Positions 15,987 to 23,925 of a stretch of 64,000 nucleotides of DNA are shown here, piece by piece. Position numbers and translations under genes: made by a program. The DNA comes from CF-118 sp035689345 (lineage in GTDB: Bacteria > Chloroflexota > Dormibacteria > Dormibacterales > Dormibacteraceae), in the NCBI GenBank assembly GCA_035689345.1, contig DASSLR010000038.1:1-64000 (forward strand), written 5' to 3'. The notes under the pieces were generated by a model. It was not told the DNA's origin. It made no database searches and worked only from the letters and a program-made list of their open reading frames with translations. How positions within the stretch are numbered: the first letter of the stretch is position 1; every line of letters starts with the position of its first letter.

Positions 15987-16364
15987 CTAAGAGACCGGGA
16001 CTGCCTCGCCGAGCTGCCGGCGACGCGAGCCGGCGAAGAGCGGAATGACTTCCGCGGGACCGCGACTGTTGCACGCCTGCTCCATGAGCGCCGCCTGCGC
16101 GTCGTAGATGATCTCCATCACCTGCGTCGGTCTTCGCTCGCGACCCAGACGCGTGGGCAGCTCCGGATGCGCGTGGCGCAGCACCACCATCAAGCGCGCG
16201 ACGAGCCAACCAGGAATCATGCGCAGCTCCTGCACCATGCACTCCTCGACCCAGTAGAGAAGCTCGTCCGATTCGCGCAGCAAGCGACGCGGTGTCATCA
16301 CCTGCCTGCGACGACGATGCCATCGGAAATGCTGGTCTTGCTCTTCGATGGTCTGCCTGAGCAT
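15987..16364 (-). CDS. hypothetical protein, 125 residues
   Basis: Not recognised. The protein is soluble, arginine-rich at the N-terminus (FRWHRRRRQVMTPRRLL) and then mostly helical with tryptophan (ELLYWVEECMVQELRMIPGWLVARLM). It sits between the NTF2-like protein (15 bases upstream) and the PHP gene (10 bases downstream) in the same orientation, so it is very probably co-transcribed with them. Confidence 0.6.
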   Translation of the reverse strand: MLRQTIEEQDQHFRWHRRRRQVMTPRRLLRESDELLYWVEECMVQELRMIPGWLVARLMVVLRHAHPELPTRLGRERRPTQVMEIIYDAQAALMEQACNSRGPAEVIPLFAGSRRRQLGEAVPVS

Positions 16365-16379
16365 CGGGGACCCACTATA

Positions 16380-16907
16380 TCAGCGGCTCGCCGCGCCACT
16401 TTTCAATTGCGCCGGATAGAACAGAGTGCGCCAGCCGCCCTCGCCCGGCACGAGATGCACCTGGCGATCGAGCGTCCAATCCTTCCACTGCTCACGCACG
16501 CGATAACGCAGCATCATCTGCGCGACGTTGCTGTAGGTGCGGTCGTGGCGCCGGTCGGTCCACGTGTCGAGCACCTGCACGTTGAGCACCTCGATGTCGA
16601 TCAGCTCGATATCGCCGTGCGTCTGCGGCATGTCGCGCATGAATGGTTCGCGCCCGCCCCAGGCCGCCTGCGCGTCCTCGGCGATCATGTCCCACATCTC
16701 GTCGTAGCGCTGCTCGGCGTGCAGCCTCATGAAGAGCATCTCGAAAGCCGCCGGGGCGATACCCAGGCGTGACGGCGCCGGAAAGCGGTGCCTGGGCTCC
16801 TCATCCTCCTCCACCTCCCAGGGCCGGAAGCGGTCGATCAGGCGGGCCAGCTCCTGCCGCACTGCGGCCACCCATCTTCGCAATCGGCGCATAAGGGTAT
16901 TGACCAT
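16380..16907 (-). CDS. hypothetical protein with NTF2/Tim44-like region
   Basis: 175 residues. The first 35 or so are basic and amphipathic (LMRRLRRWVAAVRQELARL). From about 60 the sequence AFEMLFMRLHAEQRYDEMWDMIAEDAQ followed by IELIDIEVLNVQVLDTW and a tyrosine/arginine-rich strand region looks like the cone fold of NTF2-like proteins. That assignment is tentative. It heads the operon leading to the PHP, PfkB and macro genes, and a perfect palindrome CTGTATACAG lies about 30 bases upstream of its start. Confidence 0.6.
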   Translation of the reverse strand: MVNTLMRRLRRWVAAVRQELARLIDRFRPWEVEEDEEPRHRFPAPSRLGIAPAAFEMLFMRLHAEQRYDEMWDMIAEDAQAAWGGREPFMRDMPQTHGDIELIDIEVLNVQVLDTWTDRRHDRTYSNVAQMMLRYRVREQWKDWTLDRQVHLVPGEGGWRTLFYPAQLKSGAASR

Positions 16908-16937
16908 TGGGGCTAGATGTAGTGTGATTTCCCCAGA

Positions 16938-16947
16938 CTGTATACAG
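16938..16947. promoter_or_regulatory. palindrome CTGTATACAG, possible operator
   Basis: A perfect 10-base palindrome of the NNGTATACNN type used by several GntR-family repressors. It lies upstream of the five-gene minus-strand operon starting at 16907. The rest of the 230-base gap up to 17137 holds only GC-rich hairpins (for example GGCGGG/CCCGCC at 17013-17027) and no gene I can support. Confidence 0.35.
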
Positions 16948-17137
16948 AATGTGGGTAACTGGCAACTACAAGCGCCACCCGACCTGTAAACGTCAATTCC
17001 AGCCGATCGGGCGGCGGGCCACCCGCCGGTGCGGGCGCCCCCGGCGCCTCCGGAGCTGGAAGCTCACGATCCGGCTGAGGCCGCGCTGAGCTCGTGCTGA
17101 GAATCGGCGTCGCGGCGTGGCGTGTCGGCCCGAGGCC

Positions 17138-17533
17138 TCAGCCCCTCGCCAACCGGCGCACCATCGTGGCCACTTCCTCCAACGGAACGCCCACCGGGCA
17201 GGCCGCCGACGCCGCCTCCCAGTCGGGTTCGTCGCCTTCGACGTCGCCGGCCGCGTCGCCCAGGCGCGAGTAGAGGCGCGCGTAGGAGGCAGCCAGGTCG
17301 GGCGGACGCGTGCGCGCCAGCCGGCCCGCCGCGAACGCGCACAGCCCGCAGTTGATGCAGCCGATGAGCTGCGGGTGCCTGTCCTGCTCTTCCTCTGTCA
17401 ACGGAACCAGGCCGTCGGCCCTGTACATGTCGAGCAGGCGATCGAGCTGCGGGCTCGGCCGGCTGAGCCGGCGGCGCGTGAGGTGAATGCCGTACGCGAG
17501 AGCGAGCTTGGCGAGCGAATCGGTGCGGCCCAT
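17138..17533 (-). CDS. small Fe-S cluster-binding type protein next to G3P dehydrogenase
   Basis: 131 residues. It has CINCGLC (about 58-64) and a later CPVGV (about 113), the spacing of one 4Fe-4S cluster like those in the C-terminal domain of succinate dehydrogenase/GlpC-type subunits. No second cluster motif is visible and the protein is shorter than GlpC. Its ATG follows directly on the TAG of the glycerol-3-phosphate dehydrogenase gene (TAGATG), so it is likely an electron-transfer partner of that enzyme. This role is inference from position and motif. Confidence 0.65.
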   Translation of the reverse strand: MGRTDSLAKLALAYGIHLTRRRLSRPSPQLDRLLDMYRADGLVPLTEEEQDRHPQLIGCINCGLCAFAAGRLARTRPPDLAASYARLYSRLGDAAGDVEGDEPDWEAASAACPVGVPLEEVATMVRRLARG

Positions 17534-19144
17534 CTAAACGTAGAGTCCTCGCGTCGCGCCCTGCACCAGCTCTTCCTGCGCCCAACCGGAATGCGGAAGC
17601 ACCGGCGCGCGACCAAGCCAGGACGACTGCACGAACTCGCGCACGGCATCGAAGCGTTGCGACGCGCTCCATCCGAGCTCGCGGCCGACGATCTCGGCCG
17701 CGCGCATCACGCACGCGGCGCCGGCGCACGGGCCGCCGGCCAAGCTCACGCGCCGGAACGCATCGGCGAGCGTGCGCACCTGTTCACGCCGCGCTGAGTA
17801 CGCGAGCTCGGCCTCGGTCAGCGGCTCGCACCTGCAGACCACGCGACCCGCGAACGCGCCGTCGAGCACGTCTCCGGCCCTGCAGCCGTGACGGCTCTGC
17901 AGCTTGACCGCGGCCAGCGCGGAGATGCCGCAGCGGCGGGCGAGCTCCTCGGCCGGCTCCATGTCCGCTTCGCTTCCCGGCAGCGGCCTTGTGGCCGTCA
18001 CGCACGGCGACTGGTGGCCCAGCTTCCGGCAGACCGCGTCCGACGTCTCCTCGGCCATCAGCCGGTACATCGAAAGCTTGCCGCCGGCGATGGTGACGAA
18101 GCCGTCGACACCCTCTGCCGCGTGGTCGAAGATCTGGTAGCGGCGTGACAGCTCGTCCTCGTAGCGCCGCCACTTGAAAAGCGTCGGCCGCACGCCCGTC
18201 GTCGTGCGCACCGGCCGGAACTTGCGAATGGCCGGGAACACGCGTTCGAATCCCTGCAGCAGGTAGTCGACCTCGTCGCGCAGCACCTCGATCGAGTCGA
18301 GGTCGCCGTAGAAGTCGTCGTCGGTCGTGCCGAGCAGCGTGAACCCGGCGTGCGACACCATCAGCAGGTCGCGGCCGTCGATCGATTCGGCGCTGATCGC
18401 GAAGCGCGAGATGCGGTGCGGGTACACGATGTGGATGCCCTTGGCCGGGCGCAGCTGCACGTCGACGCCGGCCATGTGTCCCACCTCGGGCACCCACGGC
18501 CCGGCGGCGTTCACGACAACCTTCGCCCGCGCCTCGCTGTAAACGCCGTCCGACGTCCGGTAGCGCACGCCGATCACCGCGCCGCCATCACGCAGAAGCT
18601 CGACCACCTTCGTGTGGTTCAGCGCGCGCGCGCCGTTAGCCATCGCGTCCTGCACGTTCGCGAAGACCAGCCGGTGCGGGTCGACGCCCCACTCCTCCGT
18701 GGTCACCGCGCCGACCATGTCGCGCGTGAGGCCTGGCTCGATCTGCAGGGCCTCTTCGGGCGTGAGCCGCGTGTGCGGGTGCGACTTCTTCAGCGGCTGG
18801 AAGCGGTCATACACCTCCATCGCCGTCTCCATGCGCTCGATGTTGTTCTTGTCGTGCGGCAGCACCGGGATGATGAAAAGGACGCGGTAGACGATGTTGC
18901 GCGCGATGGTCACGATGTAGCCCGCGTCCTTGGTGGAGAGACGCGTCGTGTCCCAGTCGAATTCGAGATAGCGCGGCCCGCCATGGATCATCCAGGTCGA
19001 CGCGCCGCTGGTGCCCGCGCCCCAGTCTCCCTTGTCCAGGAGCAGCACCGACAGGCCGCGCAGCGACAGGTCGCGCGCGACGCCGGCGCCGGTGACGCCA
19101 CCGCCGATGACGATCACGTCGTGCGCGCTCGGCTGCGCGCTCAA
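17534..19144 (-). CDS. FAD-dependent glycerol-3-phosphate dehydrogenase (GlpA/GlpD type)
   Basis: 536 residues. The FAD fold starts DVIVIGGGVTGAGVARDL (about 9-26), followed by LLDKGDWGAGTSGASTWMIHGGPRYLE, diagnostic of the family, and ends with FVTIAGGKLSMYR. A C-terminal BFD-like [2Fe-2S] domain has CRCEPLTEAEL and CAGAACVMRAAEI (about 435-490), as in anaerobic GlpA. It oxidises sn-glycerol 3-phosphate to dihydroxyacetone phosphate at the membrane. It starts at TTG overlapping the DUF3237-like gene by 4 bases, and is followed by the Fe-S protein. Confidence 0.9.
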   Translation of the reverse strand: MSAQPSAHDVIVIGGGVTGAGVARDLSLRGLSVLLLDKGDWGAGTSGASTWMIHGGPRYLEFDWDTTRLSTKDAGYIVTIARNIVYRVLFIIPVLPHDKNNIERMETAMEVYDRFQPLKKSHPHTRLTPEEALQIEPGLTRDMVGAVTTEEWGVDPHRLVFANVQDAMANGARALNHTKVVELLRDGGAVIGVRYRTSDGVYSEARAKVVVNAAGPWVPEVGHMAGVDVQLRPAKGIHIVYPHRISRFAISAESIDGRDLLMVSHAGFTLLGTTDDDFYGDLDSIEVLRDEVDYLLQGFERVFPAIRKFRPVRTTTGVRPTLFKWRRYEDELSRRYQIFDHAAEGVDGFVTIAGGKLSMYRLMAEETSDAVCRKLGHQSPCVTATRPLPGSEADMEPAEELARRCGISALAAVKLQSRHGCRAGDVLDGAFAGRVVCRCEPLTEAELAYSARREQVRTLADAFRRVSLAGGPCAGAACVMRAAEIVGRELGWSASQRFDAVREFVQSSWLGRAPVLPHSGWAQEELVQGATRGLYV

Positions 19145-19605
19145 TCCGCAGGCGCCTCCCAGATGAGCTCGCTGACGTCAAAGACGAGCTCGACGTCGGC
19201 CTGCTTGAGCTCGGCTGCCGGAATGTCGGTGGGCACACGCACCTCACCGGCGACGGCGCAGACGGCGTCGTTCAGGCGGCGGTACTTCTCGTGGTCGGTG
19301 ACATGCCACGCCGCACCCACCACCTGTCTGCGCCCGGCCGGGTAGGCACGGCCGTAGCCCTGGAAATCGACCATGATCGTGGCCCCGTCAGCTGTTTCGA
19401 TGAAGCCCTGCATGTCCATGGCGAAAGTGCGGTCGGTGCGGCGCCGCGGGTGATTGCCGCCGCGAAACTTACCTGAGATCGCGCCGGTGCACGTGCCTTC
19501 GGCGAAGTAATAGTGGTGCTCCTCGCGGCCCAGCTCGCCGGTCAGGGCGACCTCCCATCCGTCGGGATACCGGTAGCGCAGTGTATAGAGCGGTTCGAGC
19601 CGCAA
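19141..19605 (-). CDS. DUF3237-like protein
   Basis: 154 residues, soluble and beta-rich: LRLEPLYTLRYRYPDGW, EVALTGELGREEHHYYFAEG, GAISGKFRGGNHP and a later ETADGATIMVDFQGYGRAY. The order (LxPLxTL, then a G-x-F-x-G barrel strand, then TxDGAxI) resembles DUF3237, whose function is unknown. The start is uncertain: TTG 19605 lies 8 bases after the EF-G stop with GAGG in front; upstream sequence is antisense-free but inside EF-G. The end overlaps the start of the dehydrogenase by 4 bases. Confidence 0.65.
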   Translation of the reverse strand: MRLEPLYTLRYRYPDGWEVALTGELGREEHHYYFAEGTCTGAISGKFRGGNHPRRRTDRTFAMDMQGFIETADGATIMVDFQGYGRAYPAGRRQVVGAAWHVTDHEKYRRLNDAVCAVAGEVRVPTDIPAAELKQADVELVFDVSELIWEAPAD

Positions 19606-19612
19606 CCAAACC

Positions 19613-21637
19613 TCAGCTTGCGGCTTCGTGCTGCTTCTGGAACTCTTCGATGATGCCCTTGGCCAGGTGCGCGGGCATCTCGTCGTAGTGCGAGAACTTC
19701 TTGCTGAAGCTGCCGCGGCCCTGCGTGATCGAGCGGAGGTCGAGCGCGAAACGCAGCATCTCCGACTCCGGCACGGTGGCGCGGACCTTCTGGTAGCCGT
19801 CGTCGGGCTCGGTGCCCATGATCTTGCCGCGCCGTCCGTTGATGTCGGACATGATGTCGCCGAGGTTCTTCTCGGGCACGCGGATCTCGGCCTCGACGAT
19901 CGGCTCGAGCAGCACCGGTCCTGCATCGAGGGCGCCCTTGCGGATCGCGAGCGATCCGGCGATCTGAAAAGCCATGTCGTTGGAGTCGACCTGGTGGTAC
20001 TTCCCGTCGACGAGCGTCACCTTGACGTCGACCATCGGGTAGCCCGCAACCACGCCCTTGGCCATGTTGTCCACGATCCCCTTCTGCACTGAAGCCCGGA
20101 AGTTCTGGGGGATCGCGCCGCCGAAGATCTTGTCCTCCCACACGAAGCCTTCACCGCGCTTTGTCGGCGACACCTCGATGACGCAGATTCCGTACTGGCC
20201 GTGCCCGCCCGACTGCTTGACGTGCCTGCCCTCCGCTCGACTGTGGCCGGAAACGGTCTCGCGGTAAGCCACTTTCGGTGTCGCGGTGGTCGCCTCCACG
20301 CCGTACTTGCGCTTCAGCTTCTCCAGCGTGACGTCCAGGTGCACGTCGCCGAGTCCCGAGATGACCAGTTGATGCGTCTCCTCGACCCGGTCCACATGCA
20401 GCGTCGGATCCTCTTCCGACAAGCGCGCGAGGCCGCTGGAGATCTTCTCCTCGTCGCCGCGCGCCTTGGGCGTGATGGCCACGCTGTACGCGAGGCCAGG
20501 CAGGTCCAGGCCCGGCAGCGGGCCACCGTCCTTGGCGCCGAGCGTGTCGCCGGTGAGGGTGTGCGCGAGCTTGGTCGCGGCGCCGATGTCGCCTGCTTTG
20601 ATCTCGGTCGCCGCAACATGCTCCTTGCCGCGCGGGAAGAAGATCTGCGCCAGGCGCTCGTCCGCCGTGTGGTTGAGGTTCGTGAGGTGCTGGTCGGCCT
20701 TGACGGTTCCCGCGACGACCTTGAAGTAGCTCACGCGGCCGAACTGGTCGCCACCGGTGCTGAAGACGAACGCGCGCGTGGGCTTCTCGGCCTCGCCCTC
20801 GGCCGGCGGCAGAAGCTCGCACAGCGTCGACATCAGGGTGCGCACGCCGAGCAGCTTGGTCGCGGAGCAGCACAGCACCGGAGCCACCTTGCCCGCGAGG
20901 ATGCCTTCCCGCAGGCCTCGCTGGATCTCCTCTTCGTTCAGCGTGCCCGCGTCCAGGTACTTCTCGAGCAGCGAGTCGTCGCTCTCGGCTGCGGCCTCGA
21001 TGAGCTGGCCGCGGTACTGCTCGACCAGCTTCTGCATGTCGTCGGGGATGGGTACCTCGCCGCCCTTGCCGTCCTGGGACGTGACGAACGCCTTCAGGTG
21101 CAGCAGGTCGACCACGCCGCGGAAGTCCTGCTCCGAGCCGATGGGCAGATGCAGCGGGAACGGCCGCGGCGACAGGTTCTCGCGCATCGCGGTCACTGCG
21201 CCGTAGAAGTCCGCGTGCTCCTTGTCGAGCTTGTTCACGACCACGATGCGTGGCTTGCTGCGCGTGTTGCACTGCTCCCACGCCACCTCGGTGCCGACCG
21301 CGAGATGGTCGTTGGGGCCGACCACCACCACCGCGCCCTCGGCCGCGCGCAGGCCGCTCACCGCCTGGCCGGCGAAGTCGAAGAAGCCGGGCGCGTCGAG
21401 GATGTTGATCTTGAACCCGTTGTGCTCGGCGAATCCGACGCCGAGGTTGATCGAGATCTTGCGCTTCTGTTCCTCGGGCTCCGTGTCGAGAGCCGCGCTG
21501 TTCTGGTCGGTCGAGCCCATGCGCTGCAGGCCGCCCGAGGCGAACATCATGGCCTCGGCGAGCGTGGTCTTGCCGTCGTGGGAGTGGCCGAGCAGGACCA
21601 CGTTCCGGATCTTGTCGGGAGAGTAATCAGCGGCCAT
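19613..21637 (-). CDS. elongation factor G-like protein (EF-G2 type GTPase)
   Basis: 674 residues with the EF-G domain order: GTPase domain I (P-loop GHSHDGKTTL about 16-25, NKLD about 133), then domains II-V. It is shorter than classical EF-G (about 690-700). Switch II reads DAPGFFDF instead of DTPGH, so the catalytic histidine that triggers GTP hydrolysis on the ribosome is absent. These paralogues (FusA2-like) are not the main translocase; roles in stress or ribosome recycling have been proposed for relatives. It heads an operon with the DUF3237-like, dehydrogenase and Fe-S genes. Confidence 0.88.
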   Translation of the reverse strand: MAADYSPDKIRNVVLLGHSHDGKTTLAEAMMFASGGLQRMGSTDQNSAALDTEPEEQKRKISINLGVGFAEHNGFKINILDAPGFFDFAGQAVSGLRAAEGAVVVVGPNDHLAVGTEVAWEQCNTRSKPRIVVVNKLDKEHADFYGAVTAMRENLSPRPFPLHLPIGSEQDFRGVVDLLHLKAFVTSQDGKGGEVPIPDDMQKLVEQYRGQLIEAAAESDDSLLEKYLDAGTLNEEEIQRGLREGILAGKVAPVLCCSATKLLGVRTLMSTLCELLPPAEGEAEKPTRAFVFSTGGDQFGRVSYFKVVAGTVKADQHLTNLNHTADERLAQIFFPRGKEHVAATEIKAGDIGAATKLAHTLTGDTLGAKDGGPLPGLDLPGLAYSVAITPKARGDEEKISSGLARLSEEDPTLHVDRVEETHQLVISGLGDVHLDVTLEKLKRKYGVEATTATPKVAYRETVSGHSRAEGRHVKQSGGHGQYGICVIEVSPTKRGEGFVWEDKIFGGAIPQNFRASVQKGIVDNMAKGVVAGYPMVDVKVTLVDGKYHQVDSNDMAFQIAGSLAIRKGALDAGPVLLEPIVEAEIRVPEKNLGDIMSDINGRRGKIMGTEPDDGYQKVRATVPESEMLRFALDLRSITQGRGSFSKKFSHYDEMPAHLAKGIIEEFQKQHEAAS

Positions 21638-21690
21638 TCAAACCCCAGAACCAAGCCGACGCGCTTACGACCGTTAAGTCTAAGGATCGG

Positions 21691-21696
21691 TAGAAT
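21691..21696 (+). promoter_or_regulatory. -10 box TAGAAT before the 76-residue protein
   Basis: TAGAAT ends 9 bases before ATG 21706 and no ribosome site intervenes, consistent with a leaderless message. Confidence 0.5.
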
Positions 21697-21705
21697 TCGG
21701 CTTCC

Positions 21706-21936
21706 ATGGCCACCAAGCGGACGGCGTCCATCGAAGAGGTGCTGGCGGCGATCGAGGCCGCCCGCGACAAGGTGATGGCCGACGAGGTCAAGTCGCTCAC
21801 GAAGCTGGGGATCCCCAAGGCGATGGCCTACCAGATGATCGCCAGCCGGTTCCATCAGAAGGTCGGCAACCAGGAGGAGGCGGAGCCCGATCCGTTCGAG
21901 GGCAACAACACCACCTCCTGGGAAGAGATCGGCTAG
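21706..21936 (+). CDS. hypothetical acidic protein, 76 residues
   Basis: Not recognised. It begins MATKRTASIEEVLAAIEAA and has a helical, KLGIPKAMAYQMIASRF middle that looks like a possible helix-turn-helix, then an acidic tail EEAEPDPFEGNN. It is divergent from the EF-G-like gene and 12 bases before the HTH-peptidase fusion, so probably co-transcribed with it. Confidence 0.65.
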   Translation: MATKRTASIEEVLAAIEAARDKVMADEVKSLTKLGIPKAMAYQMIASRFHQKVGNQEEAEPDPFEGNNTTSWEEIG

Positions 21937-21948
21937 CCTCACCGCCCC

Positions 21949-23439
21949 TTGAATCGGGCTGAGCGTCTGGCTCGGCTTCTGCGGGTGCTCGCGGCGATCA
22001 TCGCCGAGCCCGGCCTGAACCCCCTCGAGCTCGCCGAGAAGGCGGGCGTCTCGGAGCGCACGCTCCGCCGCGACCTCGCCCAGCTGCGCGACCTGGGCTA
22101 CGAGGTCGCGTACACGAGCGGCTACGAGGTGCAGGAGAAGCTGCAGCTCGAAGGCCGGGCCAAACAGAAGCCGCGGCCCCGCGGTGACGACGCCTTGCTG
22201 CAGGCCGTGGCCCAGGCGGTCGAGTCCGCCGGGTTGTGGCGCGACACCACCCCGGCAAACGTGGCCACGCCGCGCAAGCGCGGGCGCCGCCCTACCGGCA
22301 AGCGGTCGCTGGTCCTGATCCCGAGCGGTCACGGCGACGCCGACTTCGTCTACGCCACCGGCATGGACGTCGAGAGCGCGCTTTACATCAGGCCGGCAGC
22401 GGGCGACGACGTCCTGGTCGCGAGCCCGCTCGAGATCGACCGCGCGAAATCAGAGGCGGCCAGGGTCGCGAAGATCCTTTCCTTCGCCGAGGCGGGCTAC
22501 GCGGAGGTTGGTCCGTACAGGTCTTACGCCGTGCTCGCGGCCAAGCTGCTGCGGGCGCGGGGCGAGAGCGAGGCACGCGTCTCGCCGCGGCTGCCCGCGG
22601 GGTACCTCGAAGCCCTGCGCGACGCCGGTCTCGACGTCGAGGTCGACGAGACGCTTTTCGAAGCCGAGCGCCGGCACAAGACCCGCGAGGAGGCGGACAA
22701 GATCCGGGAAGCCCAGCAGGCCGCGGAGAAGGCCATGACCGAGATCGTGCGCCTGCTCGCGCAGGGAGAGATCCGCGACGGATTGCTCTGGGCCGACGGC
22801 AAGCCGATGACGTCGGAGTGGCTCTACGCTCGTGCGTCTCTTCTGCTCGCCGAGCTCGGATTTGCGTGCCCGGACATGATCATCGCCGGCTCGCCGGACA
22901 ACGCCATGCCCCACTACCGGGGCGAGGGCCAGATCCGCGCCGGCGCGCCCGTGATCATCGACATCTTCCCGACGAGTCGCGGCAGCCACTACAACGGCGA
23001 CCTGACCCGCACCGTGGTCGTGGGCGAGATCCCGGACGAGGTGCGCCGCATGCACGCGGCGTCGCTGCAAGCCCTGGACGTGGCGATCGAGTCCATCAGG
23101 GCGGGGGTGGCGGCCAACGAGGTGCACCACGCGGTGTGCCAGGTCCTGCTCGACCGGGGTTATGGCACCACCACCACCGGTTACGAAGGACCCGACGGCG
23201 TCGCCAAGATGAACCACAGCACCGGCCACGGCGTCGGGCTCGAGGTGCACGAGGAGCCGGGCGTGCGCGGCGCCAACAAGGAGCCGCTGCAGGAGGGCGA
23301 CGTGATCACGGTCGAGCCGGGCCTCTACCTGATGGGCTTCGGCGGTGTGCGCATCGAGGACACGGGCATGGTCACCGCGCGCGGTTTCGACAATTTCACC
23401 AGCCTCACCCGCAGCCTCGACCCTCGCGACTATCTTTAG
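21949..23439 (+). CDS. HTH DNA-binding domain fused to M24 (Xaa-Pro type) peptidase
   Basis: 496 residues. Residues about 1-62 form a winged HTH of the HTH_11/DeoR sort (LARLLRVLAAI, LELAEKAGVSERTLRRDLAQLRDLGY). After a basic linker comes a creatinase-N-like region and an M24 catalytic domain (about 255-490) with all metal ligands: D in IIDIFPTSRG (about 338), D in YNGDLTRT (about 348), H in GHGVGLEVHEEP (about 425), E in VEPGLY (about 455) and E in RIEDTG (about 468). It looks an active prolidase/aminopeptidase with a DNA-binding front end. There is no internal stop. The start TTG is the most upstream codon that includes the whole HTH. Confidence 0.85.
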   Translation: MNRAERLARLLRVLAAIIAEPGLNPLELAEKAGVSERTLRRDLAQLRDLGYEVAYTSGYEVQEKLQLEGRAKQKPRPRGDDALLQAVAQAVESAGLWRDTTPANVATPRKRGRRPTGKRSLVLIPSGHGDADFVYATGMDVESALYIRPAAGDDVLVASPLEIDRAKSEAARVAKILSFAEAGYAEVGPYRSYAVLAAKLLRARGESEARVSPRLPAGYLEALRDAGLDVEVDETLFEAERRHKTREEADKIREAQQAAEKAMTEIVRLLAQGEIRDGLLWADGKPMTSEWLYARASLLLAELGFACPDMIIAGSPDNAMPHYRGEGQIRAGAPVIIDIFPTSRGSHYNGDLTRTVVVGEIPDEVRRMHAASLQALDVAIESIRAGVAANEVHHAVCQVLLDRGYGTTTTGYEGPDGVAKMNHSTGHGVGLEVHEEPGVRGANKEPLQEGDVITVEPGLYLMGFGGVRIEDTGMVTARGFDNFTSLTRSLDPRDYL

Positions 23440-23445
23440 CCCGCG

Positions 23446-23892
23446 TTGGGCGAACTCAGGATCGAGCACGACGATCAGCAGACCGAGTCGGAGTGCGCCG
23501 ACTGCGGCTCGCCGTACCGCAGCGTCATCGGCGTGATCTACGAGGACGACGACCCGATCGCCATCTACCGGGCCGACGTCTTCGAGCACTTCCACCGCGA
23601 TCCCGCGCCGCGCGTGCTGCTCTCGATAGCGGTCGGCGACTGGAGCGACGGCACCGGTCGTGACGACCGCTGCTCGGCGGCCATCGAGGCCTGGCCCGAC
23701 GGCGGCGGGGTGCGCATGGCGATCAGCAACCGGGCGGCGTCGCCGTGGGACGAGCTCGAGGTCGTGAGCTGGCAGCTCACCGCCACGGAGGCCGAGGTCA
23801 GCCCGCTGCGCGACGCCTTCTTCCGCCTGGCCGACCACATCGCCTACCAGGACCGGCGCCTGCGCAAAGCACTGACGGCGCAGGTCTCGTAA
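23446..23892 (+). CDS. hypothetical protein, 148 residues
   Basis: Not recognised. A soluble acidic protein starting MGELRIEHDDQQTESECADCGSPYRSV, with one CADC pair near residue 17, a VLLSIAVGDW strand and a mixed alpha/beta look. It follows the HTH-peptidase gene by 6 bases and uses a TTG start, so it should be in the same operon. Confidence 0.6.
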   Translation: MGELRIEHDDQQTESECADCGSPYRSVIGVIYEDDDPIAIYRADVFEHFHRDPAPRVLLSIAVGDWSDGTGRDDRCSAAIEAWPDGGGVRMAISNRAASPWDELEVVSWQLTATEAEVSPLRDAFFRLADHIAYQDRRLRKALTAQVS

Positions 23893-23910
23893 ACGCCTGC
23901 TTGACGACCG

Positions 23911-23916
23911 TAAGAT
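23911..23916 (+). promoter_or_regulatory. -10 box TAAGAT before the XRE regulator
   Basis: TAAGAT ends 9 bases before the GTG start at 23926, again with leaderless spacing. Confidence 0.4.
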
Positions 23917-23925
23917 GATGGTCCA

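Noticed and set aside
17011..17050. GC-rich hairpins as terminator after the Fe-S gene
   Set aside because: GGCGGG/CCCGCC is short, has no U-tract and the whole region is GC-rich, so the pairing may be chance.
20201..21775. A 524-codon plus-strand frame opposite the EF-G-like gene
   Set aside because: Antisense to an unmistakable EF-G-like protein; no recognisable domain.
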